Positions 41,691 through 50,253 of a stretch of DNA of 64,000 nt are shown here, piece by piece. The DNA lies in assembly GCA_023388175.1 (NCBI GenBank), contig JAEWGT010000009.1, forward strand, positions 248,001-312,000, given 5' to 3'. A program made the position numbers and the translations under genes. This DNA comes from Pseudomonadota bacterium. GTDB taxonomy: Bacteria; Pseudomonadota; Alphaproteobacteria; Rhizobiales; Devosiaceae. How positions within the stretch are numbered: the first letter of the stretch is position 1; the number at the start of each line of letters is the position of its first letter. Under the pieces are notes generated by a model that was given only the letters and a program-made list of their open reading frames with translations, had not been told where the DNA came from and searched no databases.

Positions 41691-42212
41691 ATGAAGCGAG
41701 AAGTAGTGAGGGCGGTGGGAGAAATCCTGCGCCAGCTCAACAGGCTTGAAAAGCTCGGCATTAACCAGAACCGACTAACAAAGCTGAGACGCGAGACCAT
41801 TTTCTTCCTTTATGAGGGTGGAGGCGATGCCAAATGGGCCGTAGACCGTCCACATTCCGCCAAGGCCAGGGCGGTGCGCCGCCAGATGGACAATAAGACC
41901 ATTTCCCGCGCGAATGGCCTCAAGCAGTTCACCTATGAACATGCGGTGCCGCTCAAGACGCTGGCGGTGGCCCTTCGTGCGGCGTCGGAAAGCGATGAGG
42001 AGCTGGAGCACTTCCTGGATCAACACATCCTTGGAGTGGTCATACTGAGGGAAGAAGACGAGAGGCTGGTGAAGAAGGGGCTGCGCCAGTCAATGCCACT
42101 CGACGCCATGCCACATGATCGCCTGGCGCGGTACAGAGAGGCTGGCATTGAGTTCGAGCCTGAAGACCTCGTCAAGCTCAGGGACGGCTGGAGCATTCAC
42201 CGCGTTTCATAG
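41691..42212 (+). CDS. Hypothetical protein of the element
   Basis: About 173 residues from ATG 41691 (AGAGGGG upstream). The frame is open from 41628. It is rich in Arg, Lys and Glu and predicted helical, with EILRQLNRLEKLGINQNRLTKLRRET in the first part and DNKTISRANGLKQFTYEHAVPLKTLAVALR in the middle. Its place beside the TGCA boxes suggests a regulator or an early protein, but no HTH is clear. No family is recognised. Confidence 0.65.
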   Translation: MKREVVRAVGEILRQLNRLEKLGINQNRLTKLRRETIFFLYEGGGDAKWAVDRPHSAKARAVRRQMDNKTISRANGLKQFTYEHAVPLKTLAVALRAASESDEELEHFLDQHILGVVILREEDERLVKKGLRQSMPLDAMPHDRLARYREAGIEFEPEDLVKLRDGWSIHRVS

Positions 42213-42220
42213 CGCCACCA

Positions 42221-42235
42221 CCCCCCACCGGGGGG
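42221..42235. terminator. GC hairpin between convergent element genes
   Basis: CCCCCC and GGGGGG with an ACC loop lie between the 41691 and 42254 genes. No T-run is present. Confidence 0.4.
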
Positions 42236-42253
42236 AAACTCGCCCGCCCGCTC

Positions 42254-42817
42254 CTACATAGTAGATGTCGCACGACCGACCCCAAAATCCGTCCGGTGAA
42301 TTACCTCCCTAGCGAAGTCCTCCATGGCGCTCAACGTCGCGGCGGGCCGGATGGTCAGCCACGTCATCAATACCCCTTCCAGCGCCCCTAATGCGTCCAT
42401 GACACGCTTGCAGGCGGCACGATCAGGTGTCTCCCACCCTAAGGGACCCAGCGAAGCCACAAGTCGCTCCCTCGCCTCCTCCACCATGGGCAGCTCCAAA
42501 ATGGCAGCGCCGGCCCTCCGCCTCTTCACCAGAACGGCCGCCTTAATGAACGCCTCCACGTTGGCAATAAGCCCTGACGCCACGAGCTGAAGGAGAGACA
42601 CCTCGTCCCCTCCCGCCAGCACCAGACGGAAAACCGTAAGCTCGTCCTCGGGGTTGGCCACAGGCTGGGGCATGAAGGGACTGAACAGGCAATCAATATG
42701 ATCCAGTATCTCCTCGGCACCATAGGGGTCTTGCTCCTGCCAGAGGGCCATGCGGTCAGGCGGCACCCAGTGGGCGGCGCTGAAGTGCGCCACCCCGTCA
42801 TCGTTTGTGTTCTGCAT
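42254..42817 (-). CDS. Hypothetical protein of the element
   Basis: A 187-residue acidic protein beginning MQNTNDDGVAHFSAAHWVPP with GGAA upstream of its ATG. The second half is helical (ANVEAFIKAAVLVKRRRAGAAILELPMVEEARERL). I do not recognise it. It is 8 bp downstream of the 1210-residue virion-type gene on the same strand and is likely in that operon. Confidence 0.65.
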   Translation of the reverse strand: MQNTNDDGVAHFSAAHWVPPDRMALWQEQDPYGAEEILDHIDCLFSPFMPQPVANPEDELTVFRLVLAGGDEVSLLQLVASGLIANVEAFIKAAVLVKRRRAGAAILELPMVEEARERLVASLGPLGWETPDRAACKRVMDALGALEGVLMTWLTIRPAATLSAMEDFAREVIHRTDFGVGRATSTM

Positions 42818-42825
42818 GTTGGTTC

Positions 42826-45800
42826 CTAATAGCCGAGGGACTGGAGAAGACCCCGAACGCCCTCTTCCTTGGGAGGAGCCTCACCGTTGGCCCGTTCAGC
42901 CTGCTTGGCACGAAGGCGGCCGATTACGTCCATCTGGCGCTGGGCGAGCTGGGGGCGAAGCTCGGGGTATTTCTGGAGGAGTGCCGCTTTGCCTGCCGTC
43001 CGGTACTTGTCCACGATGTCCATGAGGGCGCTGAGCTTGGTGCCCTGAACTTCGGAAGACCCATCAACAAGCTGATCGTATGCCGGGCTCTGGATCAGTG
43101 CTGACAGTGCTGCCTTTAGAGGCTGCAAGTGCGGCGCTGGCTGGATGGCCATTTCTTGGTAGGCATCATAGGCGTTGCGGCCATCCTCCAAAGTGACATC
43201 TCGCAGGTCCACGCCGCTGTCCTGAGGGCTCGGAGGGCGGATGCCATAACCCGTCTCCATGATGATGCGGCTGTGCTCGGTCTCCACCAAGTCTGTGTCG
43301 CTGGTTGTCGTCAGACCCCGCTTGCGCCAGATGGGGTCCCCAAAGGCATCTCGCTGGGGTGGCAAGGTCTCCGAGTAGCCCGGCAAGTCCTTCATCGTTC
43401 GGGTGATGAAGTCGTGTGCCTCCCGGAGATAGGGGTCTTGGTTGGCGTAGACGCGGATGGCTGAGGAGCCGGGGATCATGCTGCCGCCGAGGTTGCCGAA
43501 ATAGCGTTTGATACCTTCACCATCCTCGCCGGGATTGGTCAGCATCTCCATCATCTGGTTGACGTTCATCAGGAAGGTCTTCTCGGTGAAGGCCTTCGAG
43601 AGCGCGACACCGGCAGCGAGGATGCCTCCCTCCACCTTCTTGCTGCCCGGAGCAACGCTGAGCATGTCCACCAAGTCGGCCACCATCCCGAACGGCATCC
43701 CGACAGGATCGAACCGTCCGATTGGGAAGTAAGTTTTGGTGCCATCGGAATTGTCCAAGACGATGCTGTAGGGTTGCCAGCCGGTTGCCTGAAGCTGCTT
43801 CTTCAAGTCGTGGTTCGAGGGGCCGCCGCCAGTCAGTCTGCCACTCAAAGCCAACTGTGCGGCGGTGGCGAGGAACATCGACCCCACGGCCATCTGCCCT
43901 ATGGCTTGGGCCTGAGCTTCCGCCCCCAAGCTGCCATTGAGCTGAGCGCGATATTCCCCTTGGAGCATGTTGAGGCCGGGGGTCATCTTCCAGGCCGTCC
44001 TCAGGACGTTCACGGGGGTCTTTACGAACGGCAGAACGAAGTGGGCAGCAGGGTGGGTGGCGCGGAAATTCTGGATGGACCGGCCCAGCGTTCCTTCGGC
44101 CAACTCCTGCTGGAAGGTGGCGATTTGAGCTTCCGCCATTGCGGCTTTGTTGGTGCCCCGGCCGTCAGGGGTGAAAGACCCTTGAAGTTCCTTGGCGACA
44201 TAGGCCTTCAATTCCTCCCCAGTCAGGCCCTTCTCGGCCCCCTCGACTGACGCCTTGGCCTGTACATAGGAGCGGTACCGGAGCTGCTTTACGAACTCGT
44301 CCACAGCACCGAGGCTCCGAGTAGGCAACCCCACGGCCGTACGATAGGCGGCCCCTGCTGCTGTGCCTGCTGCCTTGGCCGCCTGCCCGTAGTTCGCCGC
44401 GACAAGCCCGTTGCGGAACAGGTCCCAGGTGTCCTTGATTGGCACTAGGCCGAGCTGTGGCTGGGTGACCCGAAGCCCCGACTGAAAGTACTCTGTGCCC
44501 TCGTACGGCAAGAGCTTGGAGTCGGCTTTCAGGAACGCATCCACCAGCCCAGACCAAGCGTCAGCCACCGAGTATACCGTGTAGGCGTATTCCTTCATGG
44601 CTTCCCGGCGAATACGGGAGCCCTTGGTCCCCATCATCAGCGAGCCCAGCGCCTTCTCGGCGGGTCGTGCTGCCAGCATGTAGAGGTTGGTGGACAGGTT
44701 GACGCTGTGGGTGACCCAGTTCCAGAGGAGGTTATTGGTGAGGAGGAACGCGCCTTCATCGATCACCCGCCGCACGAAGGACGGATTGGCTACCTGACGG
44801 AGCTTCGCCATGTCCCCTCCAGTGGAGGCGAGAATTTGGGCCAAGCGGTCTGCCGGGATGTCCTTGAACTGCGCGATGTCTTCGGGCCGTACGGCGAACT
44901 CGGTGCGCTGACGGCGAAGGCCCCTACCGAAAGCGGCACTCATGGACCGGCCCTGAGCGAGCATGTCGGCCGCTGCTGTCATGCGCCGGGTCAGTTCCTT
45001 CTGGGCGTTGGGGAGGCTGCCCCCGAAGTCGTCCAACATGCCGTTGGTGATCTTCACGGCCAGAGCGTGGGTCTCCTGAAACATCTTCGAGGAGATAACG
45101 TAGGCTGCCTCCATGTCGGCCACCATCTGGTTGGCACGGGCACCCGACTTCGAGATTTCCGCCATAACGACATCGGGCTCGGCGTTGAAGTGCTTGGCCG
45201 CCTCCTGCACCATCTCGTTGAGCTTGGCGTCAGTCAGGACGTTGCCGCCCTTCACGGCTTCCAGCTCTGAGCGGATGGACCTGGCGGCCACACCGACCAG
45301 CGCCTCGATGTCCTCTGTGGCGTTGAGCTTCTGCCAAGGCAGGCTTGGTGCCCGACTTGCGGCCCCCGCTTGTGCTGCTGCCTCCCGGCTCCCGAAGCGG
45401 GCTACGGCCTCGGCGTCTTGGCGGGCGGTGGTGATGATTTCCTTGACGTTGGCCTCATCGATCACCACCGAGGGGCTGTAGGGCTGGTCCTTTGGGGCGG
45501 TGGACGGCGGCGGGGAGACACTGTGGGTGGCCGTGTCAGTTACCGCTTCTGCTGCGCTTGAGGTCTGAGCCTCCCGGCCGGAACGAGAAGCTGCCCCGGC
45601 GCTTACTTCCGCGTCCACGACATTCCGTTTGCCCGTGGGGGGGTCAATGTCGCTGCCCCGTGCGGCGGGCGTAGCGATGCCCTCAGAGGCCTCCGCTATG
45701 TCGTCGGCAATGGAGGCCACCGGCCTGCCTTCTATGGCCTCACGAGCTGCCACATCAGCGTCCCACTTGGCGTGAAGCTCCTCCACCTCCTTGGTGGCCA

Positions 45801-46458
45801 CGGCTGCCCCGGCCTCATCTCCAGCCCGCATGAACCGCAAGGCCCGCACCGAAGCCTCAATGACGGCCACTGCTGCCAGGTCAAAGCCGACGCCTTCGAG
45901 GGCATTCTTGAAGCGGCCAACATGGGCCGGGTCATCTGGCTGGGCCGCAAGGTATTCGGTGACGGGGTTCTGGAGGGCCGGGTACTGCTGGATGAGGTTG
46001 GAGAGGCGCTCCTCATGGGGGTCAAGAGCGGCATATCCGGCAGCAGCGCCACGAGCGATTTCCCATGCAGCACGGCCCACCTTGGTGGTGCCTTTGAGCG
46101 GAGCCATGATCTTGCCCGCCCCGATCATACCCATGGCGAACTGCGAGATGTCCATGGAGAGGTTGTTTACGACGCCACTCTGACGTAGCTGTTCTTTGGC
46201 GGCTTCATTGGCCAGCCGGTACTCGCTCTTGTCCTCTTGAGCTGGCTCCCCGAGGAGCATGTCCTTGGTGTTGAAGAAGGCTTCGTTGACCCCGGTGCCG
46301 ATTGCGTTGGCGATGCCTACCGGCCCTTCAAGTCCCCAGTCTGGCAGTGGCCCTTCAGCGGCGGGCTGCTCAGCGCCCATGGCTCCCTCTGGGATGGTGA
46401 TGCCTTTGCGTTCGGCAATGCGCTTATTCACCTGCGCGTACAGGTCTTGTTCTGACAT
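42826..46458 (-). CDS. Large internal-virion/ejection-like phage protein
   Basis: This 1210-residue protein looks like the large internal virion or ejection proteins of podoviruses. It is mostly helical with Ala-rich stretches. There are several amphipathic or hydrophobic segments, such as DISQFAMGMIGAGKIMAPL, GAFLLTNNLLWNWVTHSVNLS and MAVGSMFLATAAQLALSG. Residues near 260-340 are a low-complexity Ser/Ala linker. There is no nuclease or protease motif. The 46477 gene, which carries peptidoglycan hydrolase domains, lies upstream with an 18-bp gap. No sequence match could be run, so the identity rests on size, composition and neighbour. Confidence 0.6.
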   Translation of the reverse strand: MSEQDLYAQVNKRIAERKGITIPEGAMGAEQPAAEGPLPDWGLEGPVGIANAIGTGVNEAFFNTKDMLLGEPAQEDKSEYRLANEAAKEQLRQSGVVNNLSMDISQFAMGMIGAGKIMAPLKGTTKVGRAAWEIARGAAAGYAALDPHEERLSNLIQQYPALQNPVTEYLAAQPDDPAHVGRFKNALEGVGFDLAAVAVIEASVRALRFMRAGDEAGAAVATKEVEELHAKWDADVAAREAIEGRPVASIADDIAEASEGIATPAARGSDIDPPTGKRNVVDAEVSAGAASRSGREAQTSSAAEAVTDTATHSVSPPPSTAPKDQPYSPSVVIDEANVKEIITTARQDAEAVARFGSREAAAQAGAASRAPSLPWQKLNATEDIEALVGVAARSIRSELEAVKGGNVLTDAKLNEMVQEAAKHFNAEPDVVMAEISKSGARANQMVADMEAAYVISSKMFQETHALAVKITNGMLDDFGGSLPNAQKELTRRMTAAADMLAQGRSMSAAFGRGLRRQRTEFAVRPEDIAQFKDIPADRLAQILASTGGDMAKLRQVANPSFVRRVIDEGAFLLTNNLLWNWVTHSVNLSTNLYMLAARPAEKALGSLMMGTKGSRIRREAMKEYAYTVYSVADAWSGLVDAFLKADSKLLPYEGTEYFQSGLRVTQPQLGLVPIKDTWDLFRNGLVAANYGQAAKAAGTAAGAAYRTAVGLPTRSLGAVDEFVKQLRYRSYVQAKASVEGAEKGLTGEELKAYVAKELQGSFTPDGRGTNKAAMAEAQIATFQQELAEGTLGRSIQNFRATHPAAHFVLPFVKTPVNVLRTAWKMTPGLNMLQGEYRAQLNGSLGAEAQAQAIGQMAVGSMFLATAAQLALSGRLTGGGPSNHDLKKQLQATGWQPYSIVLDNSDGTKTYFPIGRFDPVGMPFGMVADLVDMLSVAPGSKKVEGGILAAGVALSKAFTEKTFLMNVNQMMEMLTNPGEDGEGIKRYFGNLGGSMIPGSSAIRVYANQDPYLREAHDFITRTMKDLPGYSETLPPQRDAFGDPIWRKRGLTTTSDTDLVETEHSRIIMETGYGIRPPSPQDSGVDLRDVTLEDGRNAYDAYQEMAIQPAPHLQPLKAALSALIQSPAYDQLVDGSSEVQGTKLSALMDIVDKYRTAGKAALLQKYPELRPQLAQRQMDVIGRLRAKQAERANGEAPPKEEGVRGLLQSLGY

Positions 46459-46476
46459 GATGATTTCCTGATGGTG

Positions 46477-49476
46477 TTAGGTGGTCTGACTAAGGGCGGC
46501 CAGAAGGCCTTCTAGGCTGGCGTTTTGTCCCTGCCCTGCGTAGTGCGCCTGCCCTGAGGAGTTGGAGAGGGAGGCCCATTCTTTGGCGAGATTGTCCACG
46601 AAGGCTTCTGTGGTGATCTTCCCACTCCGCCAGTCAGCGAGCCCTCTACGTTCAAGGAGCCACATGGCGAGGGCTTCTTGGGTCTGGGCGTCAAACTTGG
46701 TGCTGCCGTCCATGCCGAGCGCCCGCATGGCGTCCTGAAGGGTCCCCGGAAGCATCTGGTACTTGCCGACTGCCCCTGAGCTACCCCTAGCCTTCATGGA
46801 GGACTGAAGATCGAGCACCTGGTCTAGCGTCATGCCCACCAGGTCCACATCACCATCCGTGTATTTCCCGTAGGAGTGGGTCGTATTGTAGTCCTGCCTC
46901 GTGCCCTCCTCCTGAGAGATGAAGGCGAGGAGCGGCTCGACGCCACGCTGAGGAGACAGGCCGGCCGGGGCCGCAATGCTGCTGTTGGGGTTCCCACCCT
47001 TGGCCAGCTCCGAGAGGGCTGCCAGAACGGTGGCCCCTTCAGTCTCCTGCTTGTGGTTGTTGATCTGCCCATGGCCCACCACCCGGTCCAGCGGCATCTG
47101 GTAGTTGTCGTGGAGGTAATAGGAGAGCTGGATGGAGGCCTGCACCTGTGCTGGCGTAAGGTCGGAGTCATCCTTGGCGATAATCTCCACGCCCCACGAG
47201 TTGGAGTTGGTGATCCCCGAGCCATCTTGAGCCGGTCTGGTGTGCTGGCCCTTCTGGTCGTCGGCAAGGATGCGGTGGATTTTACCGTCGCGGTCGATCA
47301 CAAAGTGAGCCGGATAGCCGCGCTCCTTGAAGGTCTGGACGACACCATCAACGCCTCCCCGTCCAGCCGTATGGTGGATCACGAGGGCGTTGGGCTGGGA
47401 GAGCTTCCCGAAGTTCCAGTTGCCCGAGGTGGTCGGCGTCATGTCCACGATCTGGGTGGGATCGATGCGGACGGCCTGCGGGTTGGACTGGAAGTACGAG
47501 AGCGCCTCGGCTGCGGCTTCAGGTGACCTGGCGTTGGAGAGCTTGAAGATGTCCGGATTGGCCTGCGACTGTGGGGCGGGCGCTGGAGGCGTATATTCGG
47601 TGCTCAGGCCGAGGCCTTCGCGTACGATGCGCCACGTTTCGAGAACGTATTCCTCGGGTGTGACGCCTAGAAGTTCGGCCTGGCCTTCCACCACTTGGCG
47701 GGCAGCCTGCTCCATCGCCTGAAAGTCGGGCGGAATGTCCTGTCCGTAGACGCTCGCCTTGAACTCCTCGTAGAGCTGCTCCGGTGCGGCCCCTACGTAG
47801 CGCCCCAGGTCTGCTGCCGGTCCCAGCTTGGCGGAGCCTTGCGGTGCTTGTGGTGTGGCAAGTGGTTGTCGTGGGGCAGAGGCGGCCGCGAGGTCGTCCA
47901 CGAGTTGCTGCTGGCGGGCTGCCTCGTCCGTGGCCATGCGCTCCTCGTCTTCGGGGGAGATGAACTGTGGCGAACCGCCCGGCTCAACCTCGGGAATGCG
48001 TTCAAGGACCTGATCGGCGGCCTGCTTGATGAACTGGTCCTGCTCAAAGATGGTCGCCTCAGGGTTCTTGATGCGCCATTCGATCAGCATTTGCTCGAAG
48101 TAGCTCGTTGCCTGGATGCCTTCATCTGTCAGGCCATCCGGCATCAGCATTGCTGCGCCCAGTCGGTCAGTAAGGCGCTCCTTGATGGTGTCCAGATAGC
48201 GTTTGGTGGTCTGGGTGGTGAGGATCGTTGCAGCCACCTGTTGGCGCTGCTCGATGCGGTCCAGAAGGGACCGGAAGGTGTTGGGGTTCTTGATGGTGCC
48301 GTTAGCGGCCATCTCGAAGATGTCGTCCTTGGTTGCCCCGGATTGGATCATCCGCTCGATGATGAGGAGGTCCTGCGCATCCTCCATGGTGTTGCCGTCA
48401 GTGAAAGTCTTGCGGACATCCACCAGCTTCTTGCGGGCCTCGGGGTCGTACTTTTCCCACGCTCGGATTATCTCTTCCGGTACCTCCGCCATGGGGTCTT
48501 CCCATAGCCCTTGAAATACGTGGGTCTTGATCTGGTCCTCGGCGGCCTTGTCCTCGGCGGCCTGGCGCTTGGCGGCGTCCTCTTGCTGACGGCGATAGGT
48601 CGCGTAGAGCTGGGCGGTAGCGGTGGCCTTCACGTCCCTGAAGTCGGGCAGCGAGGATAGCTTCACGTCATAGCCGGGGATGGTCTCTTCCAGCAGTTCG
48701 AGGATGGCGGGGTCACTGTGCTCGATAGCCTTGACCGCAATGGAAGCCACAAGCTCTTTGTCAAAGTCGGCCATCCGGAGGCCGCTATCGAGTGCCTCCT
48801 GTCGGCGGCTGAGGATGTCCTCCTTGAGCGCCGCATAGTCCGTCCCCGTTTCGCGGGCGATGCCCTGCCAAGAGGCGTGGTCGATGACTTCGCCAATGAG
48901 GGCGGCACTGGTGTTGAGGTGGCCGTTGTAGACGGTGTTGGCGCGGTCGGTGCTCCAGGTGGTGTAGGCGGTTTCCACAAGGGCATCGGCATGGGGATTA
49001 AAGCCTGCCAGCACCTCCGGATCGTCGGTGGTGACGTGCTTGGATACGAAGTCCGACAGGAAGGCTCGGAACACCTCGGGGTCATCCGAATTGCGGCCTT
49101 CCCATTTCGCGTAGGCGGTCTGGAATTGCTCACGCATCCTGATGCCCAATAGCTCGCCTTCGTCCTTTTTGTAGGCGGCCCGAAAGACCGGGGAGGCATT
49201 GGCGGGTATCTGGCCGGAGCGCACACCTTCAGCCCAGCCCACCTGGTTATTGCGATTGAAGGCGGCTTCGCCGCGAATGGCATCGGCCTTTGCCTGTTCG
49301 GCCTCTTTCTTCTCGATCCAGGTCTTCAAGCCGCTATCGAAAGCCGCCAGCCCTTGGGCCAACTGGTGGAGGCTGGACGGCGCCGGATCGGCAGGCCTGA
49401 CGTAGGTACTTACGGGCGCTGCTACGGGCTGTATCGGCGTGGGCCGGCCGATCTGGGGGACGGGTTGTCGGGCCAT
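46477..49476 (-). CDS. Virion-type protein with amidase and muramidase-like domains
   Basis: A 999-residue protein. Residues 1-560 are helical and charged, with coiled-coil-like parts (ATYRRQQEDAAKRQAAEDKAAEDQI). Residues about 690-830 form an N-acetylmuramoyl-L-alanine amidase (Amidase_2): NALVIHHTAGRGG (His701-His702), GYPAHFVIDRDGKIHRIL, NSWGVEIIAK and VVGHGQIN (His802). Residues about 845-985 resemble a GH104-type muramidase: FISQEEGTRQDYNTT and SSGAVGKYQMLPGTL. The protein could cut the cell wall during DNA entry, as gp16 of T7 does with one lytic domain. AGGAAC precedes the ATG. Confidence 0.75.
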   Translation of the reverse strand: MARQPVPQIGRPTPIQPVAAPVSTYVRPADPAPSSLHQLAQGLAAFDSGLKTWIEKKEAEQAKADAIRGEAAFNRNNQVGWAEGVRSGQIPANASPVFRAAYKKDEGELLGIRMREQFQTAYAKWEGRNSDDPEVFRAFLSDFVSKHVTTDDPEVLAGFNPHADALVETAYTTWSTDRANTVYNGHLNTSAALIGEVIDHASWQGIARETGTDYAALKEDILSRRQEALDSGLRMADFDKELVASIAVKAIEHSDPAILELLEETIPGYDVKLSSLPDFRDVKATATAQLYATYRRQQEDAAKRQAAEDKAAEDQIKTHVFQGLWEDPMAEVPEEIIRAWEKYDPEARKKLVDVRKTFTDGNTMEDAQDLLIIERMIQSGATKDDIFEMAANGTIKNPNTFRSLLDRIEQRQQVAATILTTQTTKRYLDTIKERLTDRLGAAMLMPDGLTDEGIQATSYFEQMLIEWRIKNPEATIFEQDQFIKQAADQVLERIPEVEPGGSPQFISPEDEERMATDEAARQQQLVDDLAAASAPRQPLATPQAPQGSAKLGPAADLGRYVGAAPEQLYEEFKASVYGQDIPPDFQAMEQAARQVVEGQAELLGVTPEEYVLETWRIVREGLGLSTEYTPPAPAPQSQANPDIFKLSNARSPEAAAEALSYFQSNPQAVRIDPTQIVDMTPTTSGNWNFGKLSQPNALVIHHTAGRGGVDGVVQTFKERGYPAHFVIDRDGKIHRILADDQKGQHTRPAQDGSGITNSNSWGVEIIAKDDSDLTPAQVQASIQLSYYLHDNYQMPLDRVVGHGQINNHKQETEGATVLAALSELAKGGNPNSSIAAPAGLSPQRGVEPLLAFISQEEGTRQDYNTTHSYGKYTDGDVDLVGMTLDQVLDLQSSMKARGSSGAVGKYQMLPGTLQDAMRALGMDGSTKFDAQTQEALAMWLLERRGLADWRSGKITTEAFVDNLAKEWASLSNSSGQAHYAGQGQNASLEGLLAALSQTT

Positions 49477-50253
49477 AGGTGTTCCTTTGGTTATGGCGTG
49501 AAGAAGCGCGGCCTGAAGCTGGGAGCTTGAGGTCGGGCATGGGGTGGTTGATTTGTTCTGTTGAAAGCTGGCGACCAGCGCTGGCGGGCTGTGGATAAGC
49601 GGGGAAAGCGGGACGGCTATCTCACTGACTTTTCACGCGGTTTTCCCGCAAAACACGACAATCGGATGAGTCCTTCAACTGTTCCTCTTGTCGAGCCAAC
49701 CGAATCAGGCGCACAAAAAGCGAAGCGCTATCCGCATTGTTTTTTTTCAATGTCGGAGTCCGTTCATGGTCAGGCGCAAAGCCAAACTTCCCCGTCAAAA
49801 CAAGAAGCCGCCCTTATTGCCGCCTTGGGCGTGGCAACTCCTCGCGGTGACGCTGGGCAAGTCGCTCGGTGTCGTTTTGGTGAAACTGCTTGGCGCTATC
49901 GCCTCGTGGTCAGGCATACCGTGGCCCTGACGGGCCGCCTCCGGCTCTCAGACCCCATCGATCTATTGGCTGGGAGTGGTGGCTTGCGGATGGGCTTGGG
50001 GTGGTGACTTCAAGTCCAGAGGGGTCTTGCCAGACCTCATCTCCTCCTTGCCTTGAGGAGCTACGTGAGCTTGTCCGGTAAGTGTCCAGTCACATTGAGC
50101 ATAGACGCATGGTGGCGGCTGAGAGCGTCCTGCTTCAGGTGTCAGGGAGGGTGAGGTGGAGAACCTCCCTTCTTCAAAGCCGCAAGGAGCACTTGGAGCA
50201 GAGGGACACCGGGAGGCCATTATGGGGCCGTTAAGTCTCCACGACCGGGGCAG
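49477..50253. other. Mostly noncoding gap in the element, possible origin region
   Basis: No gene of convincing length is present on the minus strand. A perfect DnaA box TGTGGATAA lies at 49590-49598. A T-run (TTTTTTTT) at about 49740 is followed by a short plus-strand frame (49766-49930). The rest shows no recognisable structure. Confidence 0.45.
49766..49930 (+). CDS. Putative 54-aa small membrane protein
   Basis: Starting at ATG 49766, with GGAG 7 bp upstream, the frame encodes a basic N-terminus (MVRRKAKLPRQNKKPPLLPP) and then a hydrophobic helix ending SWSGIPWP. Basic-then-hydrophobic short proteins of phages include holins and lysis accessory proteins. It is opposite in direction to its neighbours. 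It is supported only by the ribosome-binding site and composition. Confidence 0.4.
   Translation: MVRRKAKLPRQNKKPPLLPPWAWQLLAVTLGKSLGVVLVKLLGAIASWSGIPWP

Noticed and set aside
49963..50220. 85-aa minus-strand frame
   Set aside because: Pro/Ser/Cys-rich composition without ribosome-binding site or recognisable fold. Probably chance.
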